Shown here one piece after another: positions 54,915-63,990 of a stretch of DNA of 64,000 nucleotides. The notes beneath the pieces are model-generated. The model was not told the origin of the DNA and ran no database searches. It worked only from the letters and a program-made list of their open reading frames with translations. The translations under genes were made by a program, and so were the position numbers. Location: assembly GCA_965248855.1 (NCBI GenBank), contig CBDFKQ010000012.1:1-64000 (forward strand). Reading direction: 5' to 3'. The DNA comes from CBDFKQ01 sp965248855. Lineage in GTDB: Bacteria > Bacteroidota > Bacteroidia > Cytophagales > 172606-1. Positions within the stretch are counted from its first letter, which is position 1; the number at the start of each line of letters is the position of its first letter.

Positions 54915-55187
54915 GTGTATAAATTCTTAAATGTTATAAACATTACCTGGAATCATTTTAATAATTTATTAATTTTTTTGCATCTATAACTGCGAATATA
55001 TCCATCTACTGCTTGTATACAAAATGCTCATGCATATTTTATGATAAGAAAATTATTTACTTAAAGAATTTATTTTTAAATCAGAAACGTTTTCTACCAC
55101 CGATATTTTTTTAATTAGAATACCTACCTTTACAACCTCAAATTTATTTTTGAAATAAAAGAATAAAAATTATTTTAAAACTAAAGC

Positions 55188-56069
55188 ATGTATCAGATCA
55201 TTGACGGTAAAAAGATTTCCCGGGAATTAAAATCAGAAATCGCAATTCAGGTTACAGCATTAAAATCAAAAGGCGGCCGATCTCCAAAATTGGTTGCAGT
55301 AATTGTTGGTAACGACGGTGGAAGTAAAACATATGTCCAGCATAAAATGATGGCATGTAAAGAAGTAGGTTTCGAATCGGAAACGCTTGAATATGAAAAT
55401 ACAATTACTGAAAATGAATTATTGGAAGTGGTTGAACAATTAAATAACGACCCTGCAGTAGATGGATTTATTGTTCAATTACCTTTGCCAAAACATATTT
55501 CTGTAGATAAGGTAGTTGAAAAGATAGATTACAAAAAAGATGTTGATGGTTTTCATCCGGTTAACGTAGGCAGGATGATGAAAAACCTTCCCTCCTACTT
55601 ATCCGCAACTCCATTTGGCATTTTACAATTATTAGAAAAATCAGGAATAAAAACAACAGGTAAGCATTGCGTTATTATAGGCAGAAGCCAGATAGTTGGT
55701 TTACCAATGAGTGTTTTAATGATGCGAAGCGCTGAACCCGGTAATTGTACTGTTACTGTTTGTCATAGTAAAACAGTAGATTTACCTTCAATAACACTTC
55801 AAGCAGATATTTTAATAGCAGCTATTGGTATACCCGGTTTTGTAAAAGCAGAAATGGTTAAAGAAGGTACAGTTGTAATTGATGTAGGTACAACCAGAGT
55901 GACTGATAGAACAAAAAAAAATGGATGGGCTTTAAAAGGCGATGTTTTATTTGATGAAGTTGCCCCAAAATGCAGTTATATTACACCTGTGCCCGGTGGA
56001 GTAGGTCCGATGACGATTGTTGGATTACTGCAAAACACATTAAAAGCATATAATAAAGATATATTTTAA
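55188..56069 (+). CDS. folD: Bifunctional methylenetetrahydrofolate dehydrogenase/cyclohydrolase
   Basis: FolD interconverts 5,10-methylene-, methenyl- and 10-formyl-tetrahydrofolate. This 293-residue protein shows the catalytic Lys region KTYVQHKMMACKEVGFE, DGFIVQLPLPKH, DVDGFHPVNVGRM, the nucleotide-binding GKHCVIIGRSQIVGLPMS, and the C-terminal PVPGGVGPMTIVGLL. It starts at an ATG with family-typical YQIIDGKKISRELK. It is followed 74 bases later by queE. The two probably form one transcript, as purine, folate and queuosine pathways are often near one another. Confidence 0.96.
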   Translation: MYQIIDGKKISRELKSEIAIQVTALKSKGGRSPKLVAVIVGNDGGSKTYVQHKMMACKEVGFESETLEYENTITENELLEVVEQLNNDPAVDGFIVQLPLPKHISVDKVVEKIDYKKDVDGFHPVNVGRMMKNLPSYLSATPFGILQLLEKSGIKTTGKHCVIIGRSQIVGLPMSVLMMRSAEPGNCTVTVCHSKTVDLPSITLQADILIAAIGIPGFVKAEMVKEGTVVIDVGTTRVTDRTKKNGWALKGDVLFDEVAPKCSYITPVPGGVGPMTIVGLLQNTLKAYNKDIF

Positions 56070-56143
56070 AATTAGTCAGTACCATAGAGATTAAAACCGA
56101 TAGAATATCAATTTAGCTCATTGGTTTAAATAAAATCATTTAA

Positions 56144-56755
56144 ATGGAATTGGGAAAGGATGAGCTGCCTGTAATGGAAGCTTTTTATACAGTACAGGGC
56201 GAAGGTTATCATCAGGGAAAAGCCGCCTATTTTATCAGATTAGCCGGGTGTGATGTGGCTTGTATTTGGTGCGATGTAAAAGAAAGTTGGGATATTAATG
56301 CACATCCCGTATTAAAAATAAGTGATATAATAAAAGCTGCCGAGCAATTCCCCGGTAAACTGGCTGTAATTACCGGTGGAGAACCGTTGATGCACAATTT
56401 AGATAATTTAACAGAAAGCTTGCACCAAGCAGGTTTTCAAACTAATATTGAAACTTCGGGTGTCTATCCTGTTTCGGGCAATTGGGATTGGATATGCTTT
56501 TCTCCTAAAAAATTTAAAGAACCAAATATTGATATTTACAACAAAGCAGATGAATTAAAAGTAATTGTTTATAATAAAAGTGATTTTGATTTCGCCCGCC
56601 AACATGCTTCAAAAGTTAATTCAAAATGTAAATTATATTTACAACCTGAGTGGAGTAAATCGCCATTAATGTTGCCATTAATAATTGAATTTGTAAAAAA
56701 TAATCCTTCATGGCAAATATCTTTACAAACACATAAATTTATGGATATTCCATAA
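56144..56755 (+). CDS. queE: 7-carboxy-7-deazaguanine synthase QueE (radical SAM)
   Basis: QueE converts 6-carboxytetrahydropterin to 7-carboxy-7-deazaguanine, the first deazapurine of the queuosine pathway. The 203-residue protein has the substrate-binding YTVQGEGYHQG segment, the CxxxCxxC radical SAM cluster at C36, C40 and C43 (GCDVACIWCD), the TGGEPLMH motif and the KELKV-like DELKVIV strand. The short length is the compact class seen in Bacteroidota. No queC or queD is in the window. Confidence 0.92.
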   Translation: MELGKDELPVMEAFYTVQGEGYHQGKAAYFIRLAGCDVACIWCDVKESWDINAHPVLKISDIIKAAEQFPGKLAVITGGEPLMHNLDNLTESLHQAGFQTNIETSGVYPVSGNWDWICFSPKKFKEPNIDIYNKADELKVIVYNKSDFDFARQHASKVNSKCKLYLQPEWSKSPLMLPLIIEFVKNNPSWQISLQTHKFMDIP

Positions 56756-56816
56756 ATTTAATTTTTACTTACTTTTGTTATATTATAGTATGAATATTGT
56801 TTTAACCACTCCTAAT

Positions 56817-58730
56817 ATGAAAATATTTTTTTACTTTATTTTTGGTTTTTTTTTATTTCAAATAAATAATACAATTGCGCAAAGCGAAAAAGCAAAGGTG
56901 CTTTTTAATCAGGCAAATTTAGCTTTCGATTCCCGTAATTTCACTCAAGGATTTATACTTATGCAAAAAGCAATTGATAAGGATCCTAATTTTCCCGATG
57001 CATATTTTAAATTGGCGACAGTATATCAATTATATGGAGAAATAGAAAAATCGGTTTTAAACTATGAAAAAGCAATTAACCTTAACCCGGATAATCCTCC
57101 TTATATTAGAGCTTATACATTTTTAGCTTTAAATGCATTACAAAATGGCGATTATGACAAATGTAAGCAGTATGCAGAAAAATTTTTAAGTTTTAAACCT
57201 ACCAAACAAAGCATGATTAACGAAGCTCAAAGGATTATTTCTATTTGTGATTATGCAAAAGAAGCCATGAAAAACCCATTAAATTTCAAACCTACCCCTT
57301 TAAATAAAAATGTAAACAGGCTTCAGTTACAATATTTCCCCGTTCTTACTGCCGATCAACAAACACTTATTTTTACAGCACGGTCTACTCAAGATCCTAT
57401 GAAAAGTGATGAAAATTTATTTGTGAGTGAGAAAATAAATGGAGATTGGTCAATACCTCGTTCTATTTCACCCAATATAAATACAGCCAATAACGAAGGT
57501 ACATGCAGTATTTCTGCTGATGGAAGAACAATGGTATTTACATGTTGCCAGGGACGGCAGGGATATGGAAGTTGCGATTTATTTGTTTCGGAAAAAAAAG
57601 GCGATGAGTGGTCAGAACCGGAAAACTTAGGTCCAAAAATCAATACCATGGCATGGGAATCACAACCCTCCTTATCTGCTGATGGCAGAGTATTATATTT
57701 TGTATCTGATAGAAGTGGAGGTATTGGAAAACGAGATATTTGGATGAGTGTAAAAGATGATGAAGGGTATTGGTCATCACCTGTTAACTTAGGCAAATCA
57801 GTAAATACAACTTTCGATGATCTTTCACCCTTTATACATGTAAACGGAAAAACATTATATTTTTCATCTGCGGGCCATTTAGGTTTAGGAGGTTATGATT
57901 TATTCTCGGCAGAAAATGAAGATGATAAGTGGGTAAACGTAAAAAACCTCGGTTATCCTGTAAATGATTATAAAGATCAGGTTTCGCTATTTGTTACTTC
58001 TGATGGTAAAAAAGGGTATTATGCTTACGAAGAAATGCAAGGGAGGCAACGAATGAACAGTTATTTATATGAATTTTATATGCCTCCGGAACTTGAAATC
58101 AAGTATAAAAGTGATTTTTTAAAAGGGGTTGTATATGATTCAAAAACTAAATTGAAATTAGAAGCTAAAATTGAATTATTTGACGTAAAAACAAATAAAC
58201 TTCAAGCAATTATGCACTCCGACCCTAAATCGGGAGAATATTTAACAGTTCTTACTCAAGGCTCCGAATATGCACTTTATATTAACAAACCCGGTTATTT
58301 ATTTAAAAGCTTGTATTTTAATTTTTTAGATAAAAAAGAAACGGAAGCAATTAAAATTGACATCTATTTACAACCTATTGAAAAAGGTGCCAGAGAAATT
58401 TTAAATAATTTATTTTTTGCTACTAACGAATACAAACTTGATAATAAATCTAAAACAGAAATAGATAAAATTGTACGTTTTATGAATGAATATCAAAAAG
58501 TATTTTTAGAAATTTCCGGCCATACGGATGATGTGGACACTGATGATTTTAATCAAAAATTATCGGAAAAAAGAGCAAAAAGCATTTATGATTATCTTTT
58601 AAAATCGGGTATACCGCCTTTGCGACTCACTTATAAAGGTTATGGAGAAAAACAGCCGACTGTTGCAAACGATACTGATGCCAACAGAGCTACTAACCGA
58701 CGAATAGAATTTAAAGTAATTCAGAAATAA
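56817..58730 (+). CDS. OmpA-family outer-membrane protein with TPR and PD40 repeats
   Basis: This protein has about 637 residues from ATG 56817, which gives a clear signal peptide (IFFYFIFGFFLFQINNTIAQ); the in-frame ATG at 56790 and TTG at 56775 are less likely. Residues about 25-130 hold TPR units (FPDAYFKLATVYQLYGEIEK). About 180-440 are WD40-like PD40 beta-propeller repeats (FVSEKINGDWSIPRSI, DGRVLYFVSDRSGGIG, NGKTLYFSSAGHLGLGGYD). A carboxypeptidase-like regulatory domain follows. The last 110 residues are an OmpA peptidoglycan-binding domain (LEISGHTDDVDTD, LRLTYKGYGEKQP, NRATNRRIEF). It anchors the outer membrane to the cell wall; such proteins occur with gliding/T9SS genes. Confidence 0.92.
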   Translation: MKIFFYFIFGFFLFQINNTIAQSEKAKVLFNQANLAFDSRNFTQGFILMQKAIDKDPNFPDAYFKLATVYQLYGEIEKSVLNYEKAINLNPDNPPYIRAYTFLALNALQNGDYDKCKQYAEKFLSFKPTKQSMINEAQRIISICDYAKEAMKNPLNFKPTPLNKNVNRLQLQYFPVLTADQQTLIFTARSTQDPMKSDENLFVSEKINGDWSIPRSISPNINTANNEGTCSISADGRTMVFTCCQGRQGYGSCDLFVSEKKGDEWSEPENLGPKINTMAWESQPSLSADGRVLYFVSDRSGGIGKRDIWMSVKDDEGYWSSPVNLGKSVNTTFDDLSPFIHVNGKTLYFSSAGHLGLGGYDLFSAENEDDKWVNVKNLGYPVNDYKDQVSLFVTSDGKKGYYAYEEMQGRQRMNSYLYEFYMPPELEIKYKSDFLKGVVYDSKTKLKLEAKIELFDVKTNKLQAIMHSDPKSGEYLTVLTQGSEYALYINKPGYLFKSLYFNFLDKKETEAIKIDIYLQPIEKGAREILNNLFFATNEYKLDNKSKTEIDKIVRFMNEYQKVFLEISGHTDDVDTDDFNQKLSEKRAKSIYDYLLKSGIPPLRLTYKGYGEKQPTVANDTDANRATNRRIEFKVIQK

Positions 58731-58795
58731 CTTAGACGGAATTTTGTTGAAAATTATTTGCTGTAAATTATCTCACGATATTTTATAGCAAATGC

Positions 58796-58826
58796 TTGCT
58801 TTTCAAAATGATATAATCTAATTTTG
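58796..58826 (+). promoter_or_regulatory. Candidate promoter of the rpsF-rpsR-rplI operon
   Basis: TTG at 58796-58798, a 20-base spacer and TAATTTTG at 58819-58826 fit the Bacteroidota consensus well. The leader before rpsF would be about 33 bases. Confidence 0.55.
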
Positions 58827-58865
58827 CAATCCTAATTTTTAAAAAATATAACCAAAAAGTAGACA

Positions 58866-59258
58866 ATGCAATTAAAAAACTACGAAACGGTATTCATTTT
58901 AACTCCCGTTTTATCTGATGTCCAGATGAAGGATGCCGTTGAAAAATTTCGTAAGGTACTGAAGGACAACGGTGCCGAAATTATTGAAGATACCGATTGG
59001 GGATTACGCAAACTTGCTTATCCTATCTTACACAAAAACTCCGGTTTTTATCATTTATTTCAATTTAAAGGCGACAATAAACTTGTTAATACTTTAGAAA
59101 TCGAATACAAGCGTGATGAACGTATTTTACGTTTTTTAACTGTATCGTTAGATAAATTTGCAGTTGATTATAATGACAGAAGAAGAAAAGGGCTTGTTGG
59201 CAAAAAAATGCCTGACGCAACTCTTGCAGTATCTAAACCCAAAAAGGATAACGACTAA
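58866..59258 (+). CDS. rpsF: 30S ribosomal protein S6
   Basis: This 130-residue S6 protein sits in the platform of the small subunit and pairs with S18. Family motifs are NYETVFILTPVLSD, DWGLRKLAYPI, SGFYHLFQF and RDERILRFLTV. The tail is Lys/Asp-rich, as common in Bacteroidota. The stop TAA overlaps the ATG of rpsR by one base, showing translational coupling. No ssb gene lies between them, unlike in many other bacteria. Confidence 0.97.
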   Translation: MQLKNYETVFILTPVLSDVQMKDAVEKFRKVLKDNGAEIIEDTDWGLRKLAYPILHKNSGFYHLFQFKGDNKLVNTLEIEYKRDERILRFLTVSLDKFAVDYNDRRRKGLVGKKMPDATLAVSKPKKDND

Positions 59259-59542
59259 TGGCTATACACCACAATAATACAGGACAAGCGGCCGGTTTGA
59301 TGAACGAGCCAATGCACAAAAACGAAAATCGTAAAAAATATTGCCGCTTTAAAAAAGCAGGTATCAAATATATTGATTACAAAGACCCAAATTTTTTATT
59401 GAAATTCGTTAACGACCAAGGTAAAATTTTACCGCGTCGACTTACAGGTACCAGCTTGAAATATCAACGCAAGTTGTCTCAGGCGGTTAAAAGAGCTAGG
59501 CACTTATCGTTATTACCTTATGTAGCTGATTCTCTTAAATAA
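59258..59542 (+). CDS. rpsR: 30S ribosomal protein S18
   Basis: This 94-residue S18 has a 25-residue N-terminal extension (HHNNTGQAAGLMNEPMHKNE) before the core KKYCRFKKAGIKYIDYKDPNFL, RRLTGTSLKYQRKLSQAVKRARHLSLLPYV. The single Cys in YCRFKK does not make a zinc-type motif. Such extensions are regular in Bacteroidota S18. In the Bacteroidota this N-terminal area of the ribosome sits near the anti-Shine-Dalgarno sequence, in keeping with the lack of Shine-Dalgarno sites here. Confidence 0.97.
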   Translation: MAIHHNNTGQAAGLMNEPMHKNENRKKYCRFKKAGIKYIDYKDPNFLLKFVNDQGKILPRRLTGTSLKYQRKLSQAVKRARHLSLLPYVADSLK

Positions 59543-59605
59543 GTTTAATTTATTGATTTTTCAATAACACGCTTAAAACCCTTAAAACGAAAAAAAGATA
59601 AGATA

Positions 59606-60058
59606 ATGGCTTACATGGATTTAATATTAAAAGAAGATATAGCAGGGTTAGGCTATAAAAACGACATAGTAAAGGTTCGCCCCGGCTATGGACGGAATTA
59701 CCTGATCCCGCAAGGTTTCGCTGTGATCGCCAGCGAATCCAATAAAAAAGTTAGAACTGAAAACTTAAAGCAAGTAGCTCACAAAGCTGAGAAACTTAAA
59801 GGAGATGCTCAAAGATTGGCAGAAAGCATTGGAAATAATACTTTCGACCTTAAAGCAAAAGTTGGTGAAAGCGGAAAAATATTTGGAGCGGTTACAACTA
59901 CCCAATTATCTGAAGCTTTGAAAGCAAAAGGCTTTGAAGTAGACAGAAAGAAAATTGCCTTTGTTGGTGAAGTAAAATCTGTTGGTGAACACGAAGCCAT
60001 TTTAGATCTTCATAAAGAAGTAAAACATAAAATTAAATTTACTGTAGTCGCTGACTAA
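59606..60058 (+). CDS. rplI: 50S ribosomal protein L9
   Basis: This 150-residue protein has the N-terminal rRNA-binding domain (DLILKEDIAGLGYKNDIVKVRPGYGRNYLIPQGFA), the long connecting helix and the C-terminal domain (AVTTTQLSEALKAKGFEVDRKKI, HEAILDLHKEVKHKI). It is last in the rpsF-rpsR-rplI operon, followed by a strong terminator. Confidence 0.97.
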   Translation: MAYMDLILKEDIAGLGYKNDIVKVRPGYGRNYLIPQGFAVIASESNKKVRTENLKQVAHKAEKLKGDAQRLAESIGNNTFDLKAKVGESGKIFGAVTTTQLSEALKAKGFEVDRKKIAFVGEVKSVGEHEAILDLHKEVKHKIKFTVVAD

Positions 60059-60099
60059 ATTATAAAATAAATTTAACAGTAAACGTTAACATTAACATT

Positions 60100-60133
60100 A
60101 AAAAACCGAATTTCTTATGAAATTCGGTTTTTT
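60100..60133 (+). terminator. Intrinsic terminator of the ribosomal protein operon
   Basis: AAAAAACCGAATTTC and its complement flank a TTAT loop and end in a six-T run. It lies 41 bases behind rplI and also serves the convergent MFS gene. Confidence 0.92.
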
Positions 60134-60164
60134 AATGCAGTAATAATTTATTTTACTTAGCCTT

Positions 60165-61430
60165 TTATAGGCTCTCAGTGTAATCTAAATCTTCATGAAA
60201 AGTTTCTTTCATTTTCCATAAAGCTAAAAAAGCAATTATTATTGTAATAAAGGCAAGTATCATGCCCGACCAAATAATATTATCACTGTGTTTGCCTCTG
60301 ACGTTTTCAAACTGATGTTGGATAAACCTGAAGCATAAAATAAGAATAGGTAATGAACCTCTCACAAAATTAGGTACGGTAGTTGTAACTGTGGAGCGGA
60401 TATTTGTTCCAAATTGTTCGGCAGCAATGGTTACGAAAATAACCCAAAAACCAACTGAAACACCCATTCCAAAACACAAATAATATAATTCATTTACTGA
60501 AATATTATACGCATTAAGGTATATAATAACCATTAATGTATTAAGTAACAGAAAGATAACCATTATTTTTTTTCTGCTCTTTAACCATTGGCTTAATAAG
60601 CCACTTCCAATATCACCAATTACTAAACCTCCGTAACAATAGGCTACTGCAGTTCCCGGCTCTATGTTTCCGACAATGCCAAGTGCCTTGCCAAATTCAG
60701 GAGAAAAAGAAATTAAAATACCTATAACAAACCAAAGAGGTACGCCTATTAGTACACACCTGAAATATTTCTTCAACCGATCTACATCTGTAAATAAAGC
60801 AATAAAATTTCCTTTCGAAACTTCATTATCTTTAATTTGTTTAAACATACCCGACTCAACCACACTTACCCTTAATAAAAGTAATAATAATCCTAAACCT
60901 CCACCAATAAAATAACAAATTCTCCAGTCCGGCACTGCCTTGGAAACTAAATTAGCCATTATTGCACCCGAAACACCTATCGATGCAACAATCATAGTAC
61001 CAATGCCTCGCTTTCCTTTGGGGAGTGTTTCAGTTACCAATGTAATTCCTGCACCTAATTCACCGGCTAATCCAATCCCTGCAATAAACCTGCAAAGTGC
61101 ATAACCGGAAACCGAATCAACGAATCCATTTGCAATATTAGCCAGAGAATAAATTAAAATTGAACCGAACAAAACCGACAACCTCCCTTTTTTATCTCCC
61201 AATATTCCCCAAAAAATCCCACCCAATAACATTCCCCACATTTGCATACTGATAATAAATTCGCCTTCCGAAGTAATTTCAATACCTGTTAAACCCAAGG
61301 ATTTTAAACTTTTAATTCTTACAATACTAAAAAGTAATAAATCATATATATCTACGAAATAACCTAATGCAGCTACAATTACTGCGGCATTGATAAAGGT
61401 TATATTTTTATTGTTTGTTATGGAAGACAT
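60165..61430 (-). CDS. MFS transporter (sugar/metabolite:H+ symporter type)
   Basis: This 421-residue inner-membrane protein has twelve hydrophobic segments. The inter-helix 2-3 motif GILGDKKGRLSVLFGS and the helix 4-5 motif ALCRFIAGIGLAGELGAGITLVTET are the sugar-porter/SHS-like signatures. The C-terminal half repeats a GLLSQWLKSRKK motif. Such transporters move organic acids or sugars with protons, and the substrate is not readable. It stands alone between the rplI terminator and phzF. Confidence 0.88.
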   Translation of the reverse strand: MSSITNNKNITFINAAVIVAALGYFVDIYDLLLFSIVRIKSLKSLGLTGIEITSEGEFIISMQMWGMLLGGIFWGILGDKKGRLSVLFGSILIYSLANIANGFVDSVSGYALCRFIAGIGLAGELGAGITLVTETLPKGKRGIGTMIVASIGVSGAIMANLVSKAVPDWRICYFIGGGLGLLLLLLRVSVVESGMFKQIKDNEVSKGNFIALFTDVDRLKKYFRCVLIGVPLWFVIGILISFSPEFGKALGIVGNIEPGTAVAYCYGGLVIGDIGSGLLSQWLKSRKKIMVIFLLLNTLMVIIYLNAYNISVNELYYLCFGMGVSVGFWVIFVTIAAEQFGTNIRSTVTTTVPNFVRGSLPILILCFRFIQHQFENVRGKHSDNIIWSGMILAFITIIIAFLALWKMKETFHEDLDYTESL

Positions 61431-61708
61431 GAAATAAATTTAAATTTAAAATGCGAAAAACAATATTTTATATCGTTAAAACAAGAAATTTTCTTAATTA
61501 TTAAAATAATTACAACATAAATAAAATCTGATATTTACCTATTTATCTAAAACTTGAATATTTTTTTATATTGGATTTAAATTTATGAATTATTAAAAGT
61601 GCAGTTGATTATGCTTTATGGAAAAAAAGAAATCTATCTTTAACATTATATTTAAACAATATAATTTAATGCTCCCGCAATAATATATCATCAAAACAAC
61701 TTAATTTT

Positions 61709-62500
61709 ATGAAACTTAAAATATTCCACCTCGATACATTTACCAATCAATTATTTAAAGGCAATCCTGCTGCTGTAATTCCATTACAAAACTGGCTTTC
61801 AAAGGATTTAATGCAAAAAATAGCTTTTGAAAACAATTTACCGGAAACTGCTTTTTTTATAAATGAAGGTGAGCAGTTTTCTATAAAATGGTTTACACCA
61901 ACTACAGAAGTTGATTTATGTGGCCACGCTACTCTTGCTTCTGCATATATTTTGTATAATTTTTATAATTACGATAAACCTGAAATATTATTTGATTCAA
62001 ACAGTGGGATACTAAAAGTTACAAAAAATGAAGATTTAATTACTTTAAACTTCCCTGCGGTAGACAGGGAAGAAGTTGAAACTCCTCCGGGAATGATTTT
62101 AGGATTGGGAAGTGTTGTTCCTAATGAAGTTTATAAAGTTAAAGATGATTTTATGGCTGTTTTGGATAGTGAAAAAGAGATACAAAACCTGCAACCTGAT
62201 TTTATAACATTAAAGAAGATAAATGCAAGAGGAATTATTGTTACTGCAAAAGGAAATAATGTTGATTTTGTATCAAGATTTTTTGGACCCCAATCCGGTA
62301 TAGATGAAGACCCTGTTACAGGTTCTGCCCACACAAAACTTATTCCTTATTGGGCTGAAATTTTAGGTAAAAATGAAATGATAGCAAAACAACTTTCTGA
62401 ACGTGGAGGCGATTTAATTTGCAAACTAATTGGCGACAGGGTAGAAATAAGCGGGCAGGCAAAATTGTATATGACCGGCGAAATTGAAATAGAAGGCTGA
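61709..62500 (+). CDS. PhzF-family isomerase
   Basis: This 263-residue two-domain isomerase of the PhzF superfamily, related to diaminopimelate epimerase, shows HLDTFTNQLFKGNPAAVIPL, the catalytic Glu in NNLPETAFF, WFTPTTEVDLCGHATLASAY and FGPQSGIDEDPVTGSAHTKL. It ends in KLYMTGEIEIEG. No phenazine genes are nearby, so it is probably a housekeeping isomerase of unknown substrate. A perfect terminator follows. A degenerate copy of the tail of this gene and of the terminator occurs at 63898-63990. Confidence 0.92.
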   Translation: MKLKIFHLDTFTNQLFKGNPAAVIPLQNWLSKDLMQKIAFENNLPETAFFINEGEQFSIKWFTPTTEVDLCGHATLASAYILYNFYNYDKPEILFDSNSGILKVTKNEDLITLNFPAVDREEVETPPGMILGLGSVVPNEVYKVKDDFMAVLDSEKEIQNLQPDFITLKKINARGIIVTAKGNNVDFVSRFFGPQSGIDEDPVTGSAHTKLIPYWAEILGKNEMIAKQLSERGGDLICKLIGDRVEISGQAKLYMTGEIEIEG

Positions 62501-62514
62501 TTTTTATTTTTTTC

Positions 62515-62553
62515 AAACACCCTTATAGATTTTTAAAATCTATAAGGGTGTTT
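62515..62553 (+). terminator. Intrinsic terminator of phzF
   Basis: AAACACCCTTATAGATTTT and its complement AAAATCTATAAGGGTGTTT lie nearly back to back, giving a long stem followed by TTTGTTTT. It lies 14 bases behind the stop. Confidence 0.92.
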
Positions 62554-62657
62554 GTTTTAATATCCTGAATATGATGATATAGAAAACTCATCCATTGATT
62601 CAATAATAAAATAGTTTTTTATATTTGATTTAATTTTTTCAAAAATCATTTTTTCTT

Positions 62658-63806
62658 ATGGGAATTGAAGGTTCTTCTCCACGTTTAAAAATTGGACAGG
62701 GGTATATTAGCGGTTATACCGGTATTTTTTTAGGCATCCTTTCGTTATTTGCAATATTTTGTTTCCATTTTCCGGAATATTTTACGACACCTGAATTTCG
62801 TGAAGTATACACAGGTGAAATGATGAAAAAATTATTAATGAGCATAATAATCGCTTCATTTTTTTTCGCCACTTTAAGTTTTTTATTAAGTAAAAAGAAG
62901 CAATTAGCATTAATCGGAATTGTATTTTCAGCAATTGCGGTGGCTTTAGGTGGTTTTGAAGTAAAAGCCCGTTCCGTTGAAAAAACGGTGTGGCACATAG
63001 GATTAGATTGGTTGATATTGGATTTATTTATTCTGGCAATAATCTTTATACCTATCGAAATGGCATTTCCTAAAAATAAAAATCAAACCCGATTTCATCC
63101 TGAATGGAAAACTGACCTTGTTTATTTCGCCATTAGTCATTTGTTTGTTCAATTTTTTGGAGTAATTACTCAATCCCCTGCTAAAATCCTTTTTGGATGG
63201 ATTGGCCTCGCTCCTCTTCAACATTGGGTGCAAAATCTTCCGTTTGTTTTTGAGTTTTTATTGGCATTATTAGTTACGGATTTCTTTCAATACTGGGCAC
63301 ACAGGTTATTTCATTCGCATGTTTATTTATGGAGATTTCATTCGGTTCATCATTCAACACAATCGATGGATTGGCTTGCAGGATCAAGAACGCACTTTAT
63401 AGATATTTTTGTAACACGTTCTATTTCTTTTATTCCGTTATATGTTTGTGGCTTTTCTGAAATTACGTTTAATACGTATATAATTTTTGTTTCAATTCAT
63501 GCAGTGCTTATTCATGCAAATACAAGTATAAATTTTGGGTTATTTAAGTATTTATTAGTCACGCCACAGTTTCATCATTGGCATCATTGCGAAGATCCTG
63601 CACATTATGGTAAAAATTTCGCTATTCATTTCCCTTTTTTAGATAAAATATTTGGTACTTACTATTTACCGGGCAATGTTTGGCCCGAAAGTACCGGAGT
63701 AAGAGAAGGAAGTTATCCAAAAGGTTATTTTAAGCAATTAGTTTATCCATTTACAAAAAGCCCTTTTGATAATGATTTAAATATGAACGAAACAAGTAAA
63801 AGGTAA
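62658..63806 (+). CDS. Fatty acid hydroxylase/sterol desaturase-type membrane protein
   Basis: This 382-residue di-iron membrane oxygenase (PF04116) has about seven membrane segments. The His motifs are HRLFH, HSVHH and HHWHH, with a further His in RTHFID. These coordinate the two irons. Members hydroxylate or desaturate sterols, fatty acids, carotenoids or sphingolipid chains. A sphingolipid or hydroxy-fatty-acid role is possible because a serine palmitoyltransferase-type enzyme is also in this window, but they are 25 kb apart. It starts at ATG 62658. Confidence 0.9.
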   Translation: MGIEGSSPRLKIGQGYISGYTGIFLGILSLFAIFCFHFPEYFTTPEFREVYTGEMMKKLLMSIIIASFFFATLSFLLSKKKQLALIGIVFSAIAVALGGFEVKARSVEKTVWHIGLDWLILDLFILAIIFIPIEMAFPKNKNQTRFHPEWKTDLVYFAISHLFVQFFGVITQSPAKILFGWIGLAPLQHWVQNLPFVFEFLLALLVTDFFQYWAHRLFHSHVYLWRFHSVHHSTQSMDWLAGSRTHFIDIFVTRSISFIPLYVCGFSEITFNTYIIFVSIHAVLIHANTSINFGLFKYLLVTPQFHHWHHCEDPAHYGKNFAIHFPFLDKIFGTYYLPGNVWPESTGVREGSYPKGYFKQLVYPFTKSPFDNDLNMNETSKR

Positions 63807-63897
63807 TTTTCCGTGAAAAAAAATTTTACTTTATAAACATGGCTATTTGCTTATTACTAATTTATATACACATTCAGTTATTGAATGTCTAAACAAT

Positions 63898-63949
63898 CGT
63901 GCAAGATTATATGTAAATGGTAAAATTGAAATAGAAATAGAATGCTGAT
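63898..63949 (+). pseudogene. Remnant of a phzF C-terminus
   Basis: The frame ending at the TGA 63947-63949 reads RARLYVNGKIEIEIEC, closely like the last residues of the PhzF protein (QAKLYMTGEIEIEG). No similarity to phzF is seen upstream of 63898, so it is only a short decayed duplicate. The following hairpin is also a degenerate copy of the phzF terminator. Confidence 0.55.
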
Positions 63950-63950
63950 A

Positions 63951-63990
63951 AAAAACTCTTATAAATTTTAAAAAATCTATAAGGGTTTTT
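63951..63990 (+). terminator. Degenerate copy of the phzF terminator
   Basis: AAACTCTTATAAATTTT followed by AAAATCTATAAGGGTTTTT keeps the arms of the hairpin at 62515-62553 with a few substitutions and a T tail. Confidence 0.6.
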
